A DNA stretch of 64,000 nt, taken from NCBI GenBank assembly GCA_014529385.2, contig CM043965.1:59800433-59864432 (forward strand). Direction: 5' to 3'. The notes under the pieces were generated by a model. The model ran no database searches. It was not told the origin of the DNA and saw nothing but the letters and a program-made list of their open reading frames with translations. Both the position numbers and the translations under genes were made by a program. The stretch comes from Adiantum capillus-veneris. Taxonomy: Eukaryota; Streptophyta; Polypodiopsida; Polypodiales; Pteridaceae. Every line of letters starts with the position of its first letter. Within the stretch, counting starts at the first letter, position 1. Shown in pieces: positions 33,944 through 46,072 of this stretch.

Positions 33944-35080
33944 AAATGTTGGAATGTCATGTGCAAGAGGAGAGTCAAAGTGTGTGTTCGGTGCTATATG
34001 ACAGTAACCCACTATGTTGGGAGTGAGGTGAGCATCTATGTAATACATCTTGATGTGCAAGCAAACCAAGGAGCCACCAGAGGGATAGTGGGTATGCAAG
34101 CTGCAAGCAAGGGAGAATGAGCAAGGAAGGATATTGTGTGCATGCATTGATTAGAGGAGTGAGCAAGAGTGGCTAGCGTGGAGCCAAGGTTTTACGAGCA
34201 AGGATTAGAAACTCAAGTGTGCACACATGTGTGTTGTTGGGTGTAATTATGCACGAAAGCTCAAGCGTGTAGATATGTGGGTGGATGGGTGTAAACATGC
34301 GCGACCATATTGATCATACCAAAAATACAAACCTGTGTAAGCCAACTAGCTCTCGGCATGCAAACATGTGTGTGTGGACATTAAGGTAGATAATCCATTA
34401 AAGAGAGAGCACAACCTTTGAGTAAATGCGAGTGACAAAAAAAAAAAGACAGTGACATCTGAGGTTATGATATTCAAGGTGTGTAACGACCAATGTGCCT
34501 TCAATATTATGCATGTGTGTGTCCATGCATGTGATGGACTAAAATAGGATGCAGATGTATTGTATTGCCTATGTTAGATGATATTAAAGTGATCCCATGA
34601 GTTTACACTACCATAAAAACTTTACAAATGTATGACACCTGCTTGTTTCAACTTGTCTATCATAAAAATCCCCAAGCATATCGTTGCACCCGGGTAGGGT
34701 AGAGACAGTCTCATGTATATATGAGTGTGTGTGTGTGTGTGTGCGCGCATGTGCATGCATGCGCACACACTCACACACAACCATACTCTCAATGTTGATT
34801 TTCTCTACCCGCTTCTCTTCCTACTTAGAACTCTCGAAGAGGCCCGATTCCTCTACCTCTCAATTTTGTTGCAGATCTTGATTTTGATTCTCCCAAGCTC
34901 TAAGGGGAGTTGAACACGCTTCTCTTACTCCTCAAAACTCTTGGCCTCATTTCTCTCAATTATTTTACAGATCTTGATTCAACTTGTTGATTCTATTGCG
35001 AAATCCTATTCTCACAAGCTCCAAGGGGAGTTGCACATGCGAGGTGGGAGAGGGAAGTCGGAGTCAAAGAGGGAGGTTGG
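33435..35080. other. Right-arm non-coding sequence with GT microsatellites
   Basis: Mirrors 22491-23829 and 14072-14357. It includes GT runs at 33901-33940 and 34723-34743. The empty target site of the left arm's 8.1-kb element lies at about 34670-34687. No gene is seen. Confidence 0.6.
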
Positions 35081-35092
35081 GCTCTAATACCA
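35081..35092 (-). other. Primer-binding site (Met-tRNA type), right arm
   Basis: Reverse strand TGGTATTAGAGC, identical to 14060-14071, adjacent to the candidate LTR 35093-37853. Confidence 0.65.
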
Positions 35093-35610
35093 GTTGTGAG
35101 GCCATTAGCCTTGTGCTCGTGTGCATGCAAGAAGGGGGGAACAAACCAATCAAGGAGTGTATGTGTTTCTTTAATGTCTATGTACATGAGGCTTAGTTGA
35201 GAGTTAATGGGTTATGGGTTAGACAAGTCGGCAACCACGAACCTTTACCCAACAATGAGCAACGTGTTATAATAGGGAGATTCACTCTTAATTTCAAGTC
35301 AATATTTCTCACATCCGATTCATCTGTATTCAATTATGTTTGTGCATTGGTAATGTCCTTTCCTTGATCGTTTAGTTAATTGCCAAAATTGCATGATTTG
35401 TGCTAGTCGCTGGACCCAAAGAAATGTATCGACTCATATAAGTGCAAAGAAGGGAGATTTTTAGCAACGATACATAAGCGTACAAGCAAAGGGAAAAAAA
35501 AAAGGAGAAGGCATATATGCATAATAAGAGTTATGAGATTCTCCCATAGTAGCAGGTAAGAGAATACCATGTTAAATCATGGTAAAATATACTACATATA
35601 CTTAGTTATA

Positions 35611-36882
35611 TGCCCCCATTAACCCGAATCTGCCAAGATGCTTCTGCGTCTCCCGCTCTAGCTCCCCAGCCAATATAGCCTCGTTCTTCAGTTGCTCTGC
35701 CTCTCCCTCTCTCTCTTTCCCCCCTGGACCAATCGGCAAGCTCGTCCCTGTCTCTGTGTGCTCGATCCACGACTTACCGGCAATGGGAATGCCCACACAC
35801 ACAACACACGCACACTCACACACGCGCGCGCGACATTGGCTGTCACTCCTGCCCATCGTGCTCCTCTCCCTACGCTCCTCATCTTTGCAGAGGTTTGCCT
35901 TGGGCTCCGTCACTTGTTCCAGACATCTCATGCCTTCGTGGTGTGTCCCATCACGTCCCCATTGACTGCTTGTGTGCGCGATCCTCTCTCAGCTGAGACG
36001 CCTGAAGCACTGCCTAGAGACAGTCTGTATAGCTACCCCAACTACCCCCCTTTCCCTTCCTACTATGCGCATTTCTCAAGGAGATGTTGCCTCCTGCTCG
36101 TCCTCTGCTCCGGCACCACCTGCCAAACCGTCGCCCACTCTACTTGCGCACGCTATGCCCCTAGGTGCCGCATGCTGTGCCAATTGCCTTTCACTGGAGC
36201 TTTCCCACCTCAATCAACAGCTGGCATCCCTACATTTTTGCGAAAACTACCAAAATACTACTCTAATTTCCGAAAATTTCCAAAACACTCCTCAAATTTC
36301 AAAAATTCCCAAGGCACCCCCAATATTTTATCATAAATTCCCAGAATGCCCTTCAAATTTTTAGAAATTCCAAAAATACCCCTGCTTGTGACATTAATTT
36401 TCTTCAAAGATACATTGAAAAATTGTAGCTTTTCATTAGAAGATTGACTGTCTATCTGTACAAGATGATAAAACTACAATTTGAGTTGGTTATGTACGAT
36501 TTGGAGATGAATAGCGTCATTAATTTTAGACATAATTGCCTTTTCTGCAAGGTAATTTGCGACAAATTACATGTCAGGCACTCAAAAAAGGATCCCAATT
36601 GTCAAAACAAGAATATGCCAAGAGAAAATTTGAAGAAATTAGGTTTATTTTGCGATGGAATTTCTCCTTTTCCCCTTTGTAGTCAACCGGCATTTTTGAA
36701 ACTGAAAACAAAACGATATTAAGCTATGACTCTGGCCCTCCCCTATTCACAAATATGCACGTGAATAGCTCCTTACTTTCCTACTAAAACTAAAATAGCT
36801 AACTTTACTTTTACATCCCTTTACACAAAGTATCTTTCTAGATTCTACCTAAACAATTGCTTTCCAAAATTGGGGAGCCTAC
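35611..36882. mobile_element. 1.27-kb insertion with a 9-bp target duplication
   Basis: Absent from the left arm, where the empty site reads TTAGTCATAC (around 13440). Flanks are TTAGTTATA (35602-35610) and TTACTTATA (36883-36891), a 9-bp duplication with one mismatch. The ends (TGCCCCCATT and, reversed, GGCTCCCCAATT) are only weakly inverted. The first 600 bp is GC- and CpG-rich, with a 214-codon forward frame (35692-36336) that matches nothing known; its tail runs into a TIR-element copy. A Mutator-like or gene-capturing (Pack-MULE-like) element is possible. Confidence 0.6.
36240..36640. repeat. TIR element, copy B (right end missing)
   Basis: Resembles 29574-29960: the same ~30-bp AAATTCCCAAAATxCCCC subunits, then the shared AAACTACAATTTGAGTT and TTTTAGACATAATTGCC blocks. 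The right inverted repeat is absent. It lies inside the 35611-36882 insertion. Confidence 0.65.
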
Positions 36883-37853
36883 TTACTTATACAACATATG
36901 GATGAAGTATTCATAAGTCTAGTTATATGTTTCTTTTCTTTTCATAGACTTACTTTGTTGAGGTTTGAAATGTGTGGCTCAATGCCATTGCGTAAGCTTA
37001 AAAATTACAATACTGCAGGGGAAAAAATTCAAAAGTGCTGAGTTGAGCTTGAATTGCTGTAAACTCAAAATATTACAAAGAGTCTTGGCATATCCTTTGC
37101 ACATGGATAACAAAGAAATAATACATGAGAGGGCAAACTCACAAGCTTTACATCTTAAACTTGCAAGTCTTACTAGAATGTATTCTCCACCAACACGTTT
37201 TTAGAACAACATTTGAGTCCAAGGGCTCACAGTTCCTTTGAGACAGTAGTGCATTCTTGGATTGCCTAGTAACTCTTGATATCGTGGCTCTAACTATGCA
37301 AATGTCAATCATAAGATTCAAATCATCAATGAACCTGGAGCCCATAGCAAGGTCGCGCCTAAAAAAGGGAACTCATAAAAAAATAGGAGGATCTTTTGTT
37401 GTCACCACCAAACTGCCACAACAAAAGCACCACAAGAATCTTGAAGTGCATAAATTTTGGATAGAAAAATCACCTTTTAAAGTACTTCCATAAAGTAAAC
37501 ATGTGGCATTTGTGGTAACAGAATCGTGCTAAAAATTATGTTGACATAAAGATAAACAACCACAAGCAACAAATCATAAACTAATTGGATTGCATTTTGG
37601 ACAATGTATGTTGGACTTGAAAAAAAGTGTATACCAAAGAAGGAAAGGTGATGCATATTTCACATGGAACAAAGTATGGCTAAAAACATTGTGAAATGTA
37701 TTCGCCGCTCTTTTCAAAAGGATCATTAAATTTTATGTCACAAGTGGATGCATGTCCTTACTAAAAATGCAGCTAATGTTTGCAAAAGAGGGTTGCGGTG
37801 TGTTACCATATTATGGTATTGATGTAGGTTGTGAGGCCAAGGAGTTTGTAACA

Positions 37854-37876
37854 TGTCTCACCTCCTAGCCTCTACC
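37854..37876 (-). other. Polypurine tract, right-arm gypsy
   Basis: Reverse-strand purine run ending GGAGGTGAGACA next to the TGTTAC LTR start. Confidence 0.55.
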
Positions 37877-38059
37877 TCTTATATACGCAATCCTCGAGCT
37901 TGATTCAGACTATTGGCCCTTGGTCTGACATTAATCCACCCCTTGGAGAAGTGTTTTTGTCCTCCAGAAAGAAAGTGGAAAATTTATTCTTAAAAATACT
38001 AATGTTTTCCCAAGTGGCACCTTTCTCAAATCTGTCTTTTTACTTGACAAATGCTTGTC

Positions 38060-39400
38060 AATGCACATGATGATGCGTATGTAGCTCATGATAGTTGAGA
38101 ATGCACTTGGGCTCATGCGACTGGCTTGGAGGTTCAATGAAATCTACCAAAACTTGTTGATCGATGACATTCCCATCCCTATGTAAATGTTTACGTAAAT
38201 CACTCACATGAAATACCACCGGATGAATACGAGAGTGTGTAGGTAATGAGATTTTGTAGGCCATATCTCCAAATCTCTTGAGTATTTTGAAAATCCCAGA
38301 TTATCTCCGAGACAATTTAGGTGTTGGCCCAGTCTTCAAAATTTTTGAATGCTTCTACACACGTAAAAATACCTCTTCTCCTTTTGTGAAGGCAACTTGC
38401 CAGCATTTCTCATCATCATAATTTTTGTACCCATCACATGTTTGTCAAACATTGTGATGAGCAAGTTTCAACATAACCATGTGGTCTTGGAGAAAATCGT
38501 TGACCTGCTATAGTTCTCAGTTGCCAACCCCATCGTAACGGGTGACCTCGGTTGAAAAACATACATAAGCATGAAAGGACTAGAACCAGATGTCACATGC
38601 TTGGTACTATTAAAAGCAAACTCTAGAATAGAGAGATAATTTTCCTAATCTAGATTCTTTTTGCTAATGTATGCTCTCAGCATGTCCTCTCGCACTTGAT
38701 TAACAACTTCAATCTAACCATCCATTTCAGGTTGATCTACAGTACTCACGTTGATTTGTGTACCCAATCGTTTGAACAAAACCCTCTACAAATGATTGTT
38801 AAACTTGGGATCATGATCATTCATAATATTACTGGCGAACCCACACAACTTATACAAATTATTAGCAAATAACTTAGCTAACTTTAGAGTTTTAATTGTG
38901 GACTAGGTTGGGATAAATTTGCAAGGTTTAGTAGAGCAATCTACGACCACCCATACTAAGTCATGACCTCGTACAATGGTTGGTAAACCCACAATGAAAT
39001 CTATAGAGATACTTTTTCATTTATGATAAGGAATCTCCAATGGATGCAAGAGACCTCCTGCTTTCAGGCGCTCTGCTATATTCACGACAGTTTTGACAAT
39101 GCAAGACATAGTCTTGAACACACTCATGTAAACAATTATCGTCGTACAAGTGCATAAGTTTTCTTTATGCATGGGTACCCTGCACTAGGACTGTCATGAA
39201 ATTCATAAAGAATTTGGCACTTAATGTTTGCATCCATCGGTACACAAAACTCTCCCCTTGTGGAGTAGGTACCCATCTTATATGAAAAATTTCTTCCATC
39301 TCTATAGCTCATCGCAGAAAAGTAGAGAACTCGGTACTGAGGAAAAGGACACACTACCAACATTAGAGAGAAAGATCCCTCATTTTCACATGGCTCCACA
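38060..39400 (-). pseudogene. Ty3/gypsy integrase (right arm)
   Basis: Reading leftwards: HDSPSAGYPCIKKTY (H2C2 start, near 39210-39150), a degraded C-x2-C (LHCQNC), the core with VVVDCSTKPCKF (first Asp, near 38950), NDHDPKF (second Asp, near 38810), PEMDGxIEVVNQ (near 38720), then FAFNSTKHVTSGSSPFMLMY, and the C-terminal AYKISLPTHSRIHPVVFHVS to about 38060. Several stops. It uses a different integrase sequence class from 32200-33434, so it is a second gypsy family. Confidence 0.8.
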
Positions 39401-39800
39401 CTTTTGAGTATGTTTCATCATGCTTATATTTGTCTTTACAAATCCCAAAAACTCCCTTTGAAGCTCTATGAAGAGAAGAGAGTTTATCCCAGCCATACGG
39501 TTAAGAGAAACATCTACCACATCGTATTATCCTTTATGGTATCGGAGCATTACATCATACTCCTGATAAATCTCAGTCCACCAAGCCTTTCGACACTTCA
39601 AATTGGATTGTTGTATAAACCATTTAATACTTTCATGGTCAAACACAATCTCAAATTGAGCCCCATATAAATAATGTCACCATATTTTCAAAGCATACAC
39701 TATTACAGAGAGTTTTGGTTCATAAGCATAGTAATTCTACTATGTAAAATCAATCTTCTTGCTTTCAAATACAATGGCCTTCCAAAAGGATTTCTCCACT

Positions 39801-40027
39801 TGTTACCATATACATGTGGTAGTGATGTGTGTGAACACATTAGGACCACCGGGGGATTTTTCCCCTCTTTAGGAGATTTTTTCCCCCGTGCATCATATAT
39901 ACACCCATTCGTTCTAGGGCTATCTATCTTTCCATTGCCACTAAGTAACACACTCTCAGTTATGTGCCTTGAGCTTCTTTTGTCTTCTCCAAGCTGTGTG
40001 CGTTTCTCTGCAACCCTAATTCCAACA
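39801..40027 (+). repeat. Copia 5' LTR (227 bp)
   Basis: Begins TGTTACCATA and ends ATTCCAACA. It contains a ~25-bp stretch near 39905-39940 that the 3' LTR lacks. Confidence 0.9.
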
Positions 40028-40029
40028 AT

Positions 40030-40041
40030 TGGTATCAAAGC
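40030..40041 (+). other. Copia primer-binding site (initiator-Met tRNA)
   Basis: TGGTATCAAAGC, one mismatch from the initiator-Met complement, two bases after the LTR. Confidence 0.9.
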
Positions 40042-40382
40042 AGGTTGCGTCCTCTCGGCTTAGTCACCAGCAGCTCAAGCACACGCTTGCTCACTTTCTT
40101 CGATTTTTGTGAGCTTTGGCGAGCGTTTGTAGGTCAAATTTTTTTTTGGGAAAACTCGTAGAGCTTAGTCTGCTTAGATTTCTGTTTTGGGGCCATTTCG
40201 ACCTCCATTTCCACTATAATCAGGTCTGCATAGGCAATTTCGTCATTTTGTGCAGAAGTTTTGTCAGTGCCAAATGCTGCATAGCAGGTCCATACGTCTA
40301 GGTTTTGCTATGTAGCACGTCCTGGTCTCATTCAGTTTCTCCTCATTATGGGTAGTTTTTACATCAAGTGCAGGCATTTTCC

Positions 40383-41051
40383 ATGGCAGACAACAACACA
40401 TATGTGTTCAAGATGTTTGTTGCTGAGGATAGATTGGATGGGGACAATTACCCTATGTGGGCTTACATGATGCAACATCTTCTTATGTCAAAGGGTGTCT
40501 AGAATATTGTGCAAGGCATTAATGCACGTCCTGGTTCTGAGGATGTTGCAGGTCTTGCTGCAAGGATTGCTGCTATCAGACTTGTTTTACCTACGGTAGA
40601 ACAAGCTCGTTGGGATGTAAAGGATGCGCAGGCTCATGCATTGATTGTGTTGTCTGTGAAGTGCACCATTACTCCTCACATTTGTTCAACAAAATCTGCA
40701 AAACAGGCTTGGGATATTCTACCAGGTCTTTATGCAAGCCGCAATGAGGCTAAAATTGCTTTGGTGCGTAAAGAGCTAGAATCAAAGATTATGCATGAGG
40801 AAGATGATATGGACACTTTCCTTGCTGATGTCAAGGATATCAATGAGCAACTTATTTCTGCAGGTGAAGTCATTTCAGACAGTTCCCTTGTGCAGATTGT
40901 TCTTGATGCCTTACCAGATTCTTACCAGATTTTTGCTAGTACTTGGAGACTTATGACCCAAGGAAACCCTGACGTTGTCAAGTTTGATGCATTATGCACA
41001 TTGCTGTTGCAAGAGTCACTTTCTAGAGAAACAGGACTAGGCAGTGTGTAG
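40383..41051 (+). pseudogene. Copia gag
   Basis: The ATG at 40383 opens MADNNTYVFKMFVAEDRLDG, then NYPMWAYMMQHLLM, the usual copia gag start (xxLxGxNYxxWxxxMxxxL). A TAG at 40500-40502 sits where Trp is expected, a one-base change. The frame continues through AKQAWDIL, KIALVRKELESKIMHEEDD and INEQLISAGEVISDSSLVQI to a stop at 41049-41051, the UBN2-type gag domain. Downstream, the CCHC zinc knuckle is missing. Gag would form the capsid-like particle. Confidence 0.85.
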
Positions 41052-44000
41052 TTGAATAGGATTTTATTGTTTCTCAAAGAAAGGGTGGTAAAACCAATGC
41101 AGCCACTTCTTATGGTTGTGTTGCGAGTGGAAAAACTTATGTTCCTAATGCTTCTGCTGACAGCAATTCGTCTGGAAATTCTGGTGATAAGGGCAAAAAT
41201 AAGATGCATTCTTTCACACTTGTTGATGCGCTTTATGTACCTGGGATCAAGAAGAATCTTTTGTATGTATCTGCACTTGCTAGACTTGGACTTGTAGTCA
41301 AATTTGTGGATAGCAGATGTACAGTTCATGATCTCAGTTTTGATGATGAAATTGTTGCATTTGGCCTTTTGTGTTGTGGGCTGTATAAGCTCACTTTGTA
41401 TGACAAGTGTGGACAAAATTTGCAAGTTGTAGATTCAAGGGCTGTTTTAGATGAAAAACTGTGGCATGCACGTTTTAAGCATCTGAATTTTGCCAGTTTT
41501 TTGCGTTTGCAAAATATGGTTGCTTCTTTGCCGCCTCTTGAAGCACCTGTCAAACATGTTTGTGAAGGCTGTATTTTGGGTAAGATGCAGCGTTCAAATT
41601 TTTCAAAGGATGGTTCAGTTAGGGCCACACGCAGGTTGTAGCTTGTGCATAGTGATGTTTGTGGGCCCGTGCAAACTTCGTCCTTTGGCAATTACCTTTA
41701 CTTCATGACTTTCATTGATGATTACTCTAGGCATGCATGGGTATTTCCTCTTAAAGCGAAATCCGAAGTTTTTATGTGCTTCAAACAATTACTGGATATG
41801 GTTGAAAATGTATCGAAATGTACTATGGGCACCCTCTGTTCCGATCGAGGGGGGAGTGTCTATTTCATGAATTTAATGTATTTCTCGCTAGTCGTGGGAT
41901 AAAACACCAATGTACAGTGCCCTATACACCTCAGCAAAATGGTGTTGCTGAGAGGAAAAACATGTCACTTATGGAAATGGCACGGTGTATGGTCAAAAGT
42001 CAAGCTTTGCCGCATTATTTTTGGCTTGAGGCCATCATGTGTGCCACTTATGTTCTTAACAGGTGTCCTATAAAAGATTTGCAATGTATTACTCCATATG
42101 AAGCATGGCATGATAGAAAGCCTTTTATTGAGCACATGCGTGTTTTTGGTTGTTTGGCATATGCTTTGGTGCCACAAACACAGCGCTAAAAATTGGATGA
42201 TAAGGCTGTCAAATGTATATTTGTTGTTATAGTGCTGAAAGCAAAGGTTATAGGTTGTATCATCTGCAAACAAAGCATATTTTGGTTTCACGGGATGTAG
42301 TGTTTGTGGAAGATTCTGTTCAGCCCTTGTTGTCATGTACTAGAGACAGTAATGTAAGCTCACAGGACATTTATGACACTCTGTTGCCTCTCTTCAGTGG
42401 TGGAAGTTCGAATGTAAATTCCAATGAGGCAAATGTACAGCCTATGGGGGTTTTTGAACATGTTAGAAATCAGCCTATTACTAATGCAGATGTACAGGTT
42501 GTACTTGATGAGGAACGGGCTGAAAATGAGCAGGCTAGAGGTATGCCAAAATGGTTGGTGCATACTTTGCGTGATAGTAAATTGGATGCACCTTTGTCTA
42601 GTCGTACTCCTTCAGGATCTCGCCATGCATCTTATGCATCAGATTGTTATGCTTTGACTGTGTCTAGCTTACATGATGTTGAGGAACCTCTCTCTTTTGA
42701 TGAAGCACAAACTTCAAAAATTTGGATGGCTGCCATGCAATTAGAATATGATGCACTTATAGAAAATGACACATGGACTTTATGTGATTTGCCTCTTGGC
42801 AAAAAGGCCATTGGTACAAAGTGGGTTTACAAGTTGAAACACAAGCCGGATGGTGAAGTTGATTTCCATAAGGCTCGACTTGTTGCAAAAGGCTATGCGT
42901 AGCAAAAAGGCATTGATTATGCAGAAACTTTTTCTCCCACTTGTCCTATGACTACTATTCCTTTTCTATGTGCATTGGTAGCTCATTTTGGTTGGGATGT
43001 AGATCAATCAGACATTTTTATTGCTTTCTTGAATGGTGACATATTTGAGGAAGTTTATGTAATGCAGCCTCACGATTTTGTCAAGAAAGGACAAGAGGAC
43101 AAAGGTTGTATATGTAAGAAGGATTTGTATGGGTTGAAGCAATCTCCTCATGCTTGGTATGAGAAAGTTGACACTCATTTGGTCAAAGGAAGCTTTTGTA
43201 ACAGTCCAACAGAAAGCACATTGTATGTCAAGCGTGAGGGTGATGTACTTCTCATTGTTATTCTTTATGTGGACGATTTGCTAATTACTGGTCCCAAAGA
43301 GACACATATTGTTGAATTTAAGGTTGATTTGAAAGCTACTTTCAAGATGAAAGATTTGGGGTTGTTGCATCATTATTTAAGCATACAATTCAAGCAGTGT
43401 GATGGTGGTATTGCCTTGTGTCAGAAAAGTTACATAGAGACATTCCTATGTAAGTTTGGACTTGAGGATTGCAAACCTATTGCCACTCCCATGGAAACAG
43501 GTTTGAAGTTGAGTCTACATGATGCTGGCGATCCTGTTGATGTCACTCTTTACCAAAGTGCTATTGGCTGCCTCATTTATGTATGCAACACGAGGCCAGA
43601 TATTTAGTTTGCAGTCTCATAGGTCAGCAGATTTATGCATAGCCCAGGGTCTAAGCATTGGTAGGCTGTCAAGAGTATTTTTCGCTACCTTAGTGGCACT
43701 TTACATCTTGGCTTATTTTATCCCAAGAGGGGATGATTGCCGCCAGACTTATGTGCTTTTTCGGACTCAGATTGCTGGTTGTTTTGACACGTGAGTGTCC
43801 ACAAGTGGTTTTTTTTTCATGCTTGGTATTTCATGTATATCGTGGTTGAGCAAGAAGCAACCTGCTGTGGCCACTTCAAGTTGTGAGGCTGAGTACAGGG
43901 CAGTCTTCACATCTACAGCTGAGTGTGTATGGCTCAGATGCCTTATGACTGATTTGGGTGTTGGACAAGACCTTGCCAATAGTATCTACACTGACAGTCA

Positions 44001-44220
44001 AAGCGCATTGGCAGTTGCAAGGAACCCAATTTTTCATGCTCGCACAAAGCACATTGAGGTGCATTACCACTATGTCAGGGAGAGGCTCTCAGTAGGAAAG
44101 ATCAGCTTGGCTTATGTGCCAACACAGTACAACCTTGCAGATCTTTTCACAAAGGCATTGTCTCGTGAGAAGTTCAAAGCTTTCCGCAAAGCTTTGGGTT
44201 TACTCCCCTTTGTGGACTGA
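41052..44220 (+). pseudogene. Copia pol (protease remnant, integrase, RT, RNase H)
   Basis: In order: only the C-terminal protease part, HSFTLVDALYVPGIKKNLL (41204); an integrase zinc finger (LWHARFKHLNF, then CEGCILGK); core LVHSDVCGPVQ, TFIDDYSRHAWVFPL, SDRGG and QQNGVAERKN; RT from about 42720 (AMQLEYDALIENDTWTL, KWVYKLKHKPDGEV, ARLVAKGYA), FIAFLNGDIFEEVYVMQP, catalytic LYVDDLLITG near 43265 and CLIYVCNTRPDI; RNase H with SKKQPAVATSSCEAEYRAV (43850), TDSQSALAVARNP and DLFTKALS, ending at 44220. Stops lie at 41639, 42187, 42900 and 43605, and there are frameshifts near 41880, 42205 and 43615. Confidence 0.9.
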
Positions 44221-44285
44221 TCATGTCCTCAAGGCATGGCACTTCCTTTTACTCATGTGCTAGATCTCATTCACTGCATCACTCT

Positions 44286-44294
44286 AGGGGGGAT
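44286..44294 (+). other. Copia polypurine tract
   Basis: AGGGGGGAT directly before the 3' LTR. Confidence 0.8.
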
Positions 44295-44532
44295 TGTTAC
44301 CATATACATGTGGTGGTGATGTGTGTGAACACACACATCACCACCACATGTGGTGATGTGTGTGAACACACTAGGACCACCGGGGAATTTTTTCCCTCTT
44401 TAGGAGGTTTTTTCCCCCGTGCATCGTATATACGTCCATTTCACACTAAGTAACACACTCTCAGTTGTGTGCCTTGAGCTTCCTTTGTCTTCTTCAAGCT
44501 GTGTGCTTTTCTCTACAACCCTAATTCCAACA
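44295..44532 (+). repeat. Copia 3' LTR (238 bp) with a fold-back duplication
   Basis: Aligns with 39801-40027 except for an added inverted segment near its start and the loss of ~25 bp in the middle. Ends ATTCCAACA. Confidence 0.9.
44306..44351. repeat. Perfect 21-bp hairpin in the copia 3' LTR
   Basis: The stem 44306-44326 pairs perfectly with 44331-44351 around a GAAC loop. A third partial direct copy (TGTGGTGATGTGTGTGAACA) follows. The 5' LTR has only one unit, so this arose in the 3' LTR. Confidence 0.9.
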
Positions 44533-44983
44533 CCAATACCATAAGTACTAGCATTCATTTCTAACACAAACGGTTTTATAGGGTCCTCAATGGCTAAAAT
44601 AGGAGTTGTAGCTAATGCAACCTTGAGAGCATCAAAACCTTGTTGTTGAGATTCTCCCCACTGAAAGGTTTTGCCCTTAGCTTTCAATTGGTCCATCATG
44701 GAAAAGCAATATGAACATAGTTTTTAACGAACCTTCTATAAAAACCTGTAAATCCCAAGAAAATCTGCAACTCTTCTAGATTTTTGGGAGAAGTCCATCT
44801 CCTCATGGCATCCGCTTTGGATTTATCCATATGTAGCCTGACGGCTAAAATTACATGCCCTAAATAGTGAATTTGCTCCTTGAAAATATCATTGGAGTCC
44901 TTGGCATATAACTTGTTTTTCCATAACAACTTAAACACCTGCCTAAAGTGTTATAAGTGCTCTTCTTTAGAATTCCGACGCGC

Positions 44984-46072
44984 AAGGTGTTTAAAACTGC
45001 CAATGAAAGTTTTCATGCGGGATCCTCTCTTCGCCGCCTTCCTTAGTCGCGTATATCACAGAGTTTTAGAAACTAACTCTAGAGATAGAGAATCTCAACC
45101 CCTCTAAAAAACTACATAGTTTCATTGACGAGCTTGAACCAGCCCTGAAGGATGATGTTCACAAATACAATCCTACTACTTAACATCTTGTGGAACGTCT
45201 TGGCAATAATCAACGCCCTACATGGAACTTTCTCCCTGGTCTTCAAACAACGATCACTTTTCACAGCATGATTGCAAATAACACTATAGCCAAAGTTAGC
45301 AGCAACAAAATCAGTTCAGACAGCAATCAATGGTGCCTTATTCGACTTTAAGATTCTACTCTCAAGATCGACAATCTCAAAGAAAATCTCCTTCAAATGC
45401 TCCACTTGATCGTGGTAAAGGACATGATTTTTCTCAAGATCAACGTTCCAACACTCAACAAGACTCTTCTTGAAATGCTTCTTTGACTTTAAAGGAGGAT
45501 GGATTATGTACAATTTGTGTGATGACTGTAGATGGTATGAATGTCCAAAGAAACCAAATCAATTTAATTTGAGAAGAAATTCCAACGCGGAAACATCATC
45601 GCATTCCAAAAAACCAGCTTTTGCTAAAGATAAAGGAAAATTTGTGGTCAATACATTCGTGTCTTGACAGATATGACTATTCTTATGAAGCATACTCAGT
45701 GTGATTCTTTATTTTTTGAAGTCTCTCTCAAAGCAAGTTTTGAGCCTTCTTAGAACTCTCAATGGTCACCTCATCAATGTTTTGGTGGATAGCGGATGTT
45801 CTGATAATTTTGTCAGCACTCAGATAGTTCAACAGCTCGGCTTGTTAACTCAAAAGACATCTCACTTATATGATGTGGAGTTGGCAGATGGATCAATTTT
45901 CACTTGTGATGAGACAGTTCGATGTTTAAAATTATACAGATCAACTGAATTTTGAGGTCATGCATTTATCTTATTATGACATGATTCTTGGTCAACATTG
46001 GTTGTTCCAATATGATCTAACAATTAGCTTTCGAGAACATACTATCAATATTTTCAAAGATGGACGTGAAGT
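44984..46072 (+). pseudogene. Gypsy gag-protease fragment inserted antisense in RT
   Basis: Forward reading: FIDELEPALKDDVHKYNPTT (gag end, near 45130), a zinc-knuckle remnant (CDDCRWYECPKKPN, near 45510), and a protease with VLVDSGCSDNFVSTQIV near 45780 and VELADGSIFTCDE. After a shift it ends near DMILGQHWL and FKDGREV (46060). There are no LTRs. It splits the reverse-strand RT right after the FLDDILMYS motif. It is a piece of a different gypsy transcript or copy. The protease D-S-G triad is intact, but the fragment has several stops. Confidence 0.7.

Larger units (their letters stand above)
35093..37853 (-). repeat. Candidate gypsy LTR (right arm), with an insertion
   Basis: Reverse-strand start TGTTACAAAC at 37853 after the polypurine tract 37854-37876; end next to the primer-binding site. 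Without the 1.27-kb insertion at 35611-36882 it is about 1.49 kb, against 1.62 kb in the left arm. See 12439-14059. Confidence 0.45.
39801..44532 (+). mobile_element. Nearly complete Ty1/copia element (4.7 kb)
   Basis: LTRs lie at 39801-40027 and 44295-44532, with a primer-binding site TGGTATCAAAGC at 40030-40041, polypurine tract AGGGGGGAT at 44286-44294 and target duplication CCACT/CCAAT (39796-39800, 44533-44537). It lies inside the RNase H of a reverse-strand gypsy element, whose frame rejoins across the duplication. Gene order is gag, protease remnant, integrase, RT, RNase H, so it is Ty1/copia. A deletion removed the zinc knuckle and protease active site, and stops break pol, so it is non-autonomous now. 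Confidence 0.92.

Noticed and set aside
40922-41425. Reverse-strand frame of 167 codons
   Set aside because: Antisense of copia gag-pol, no independent support.
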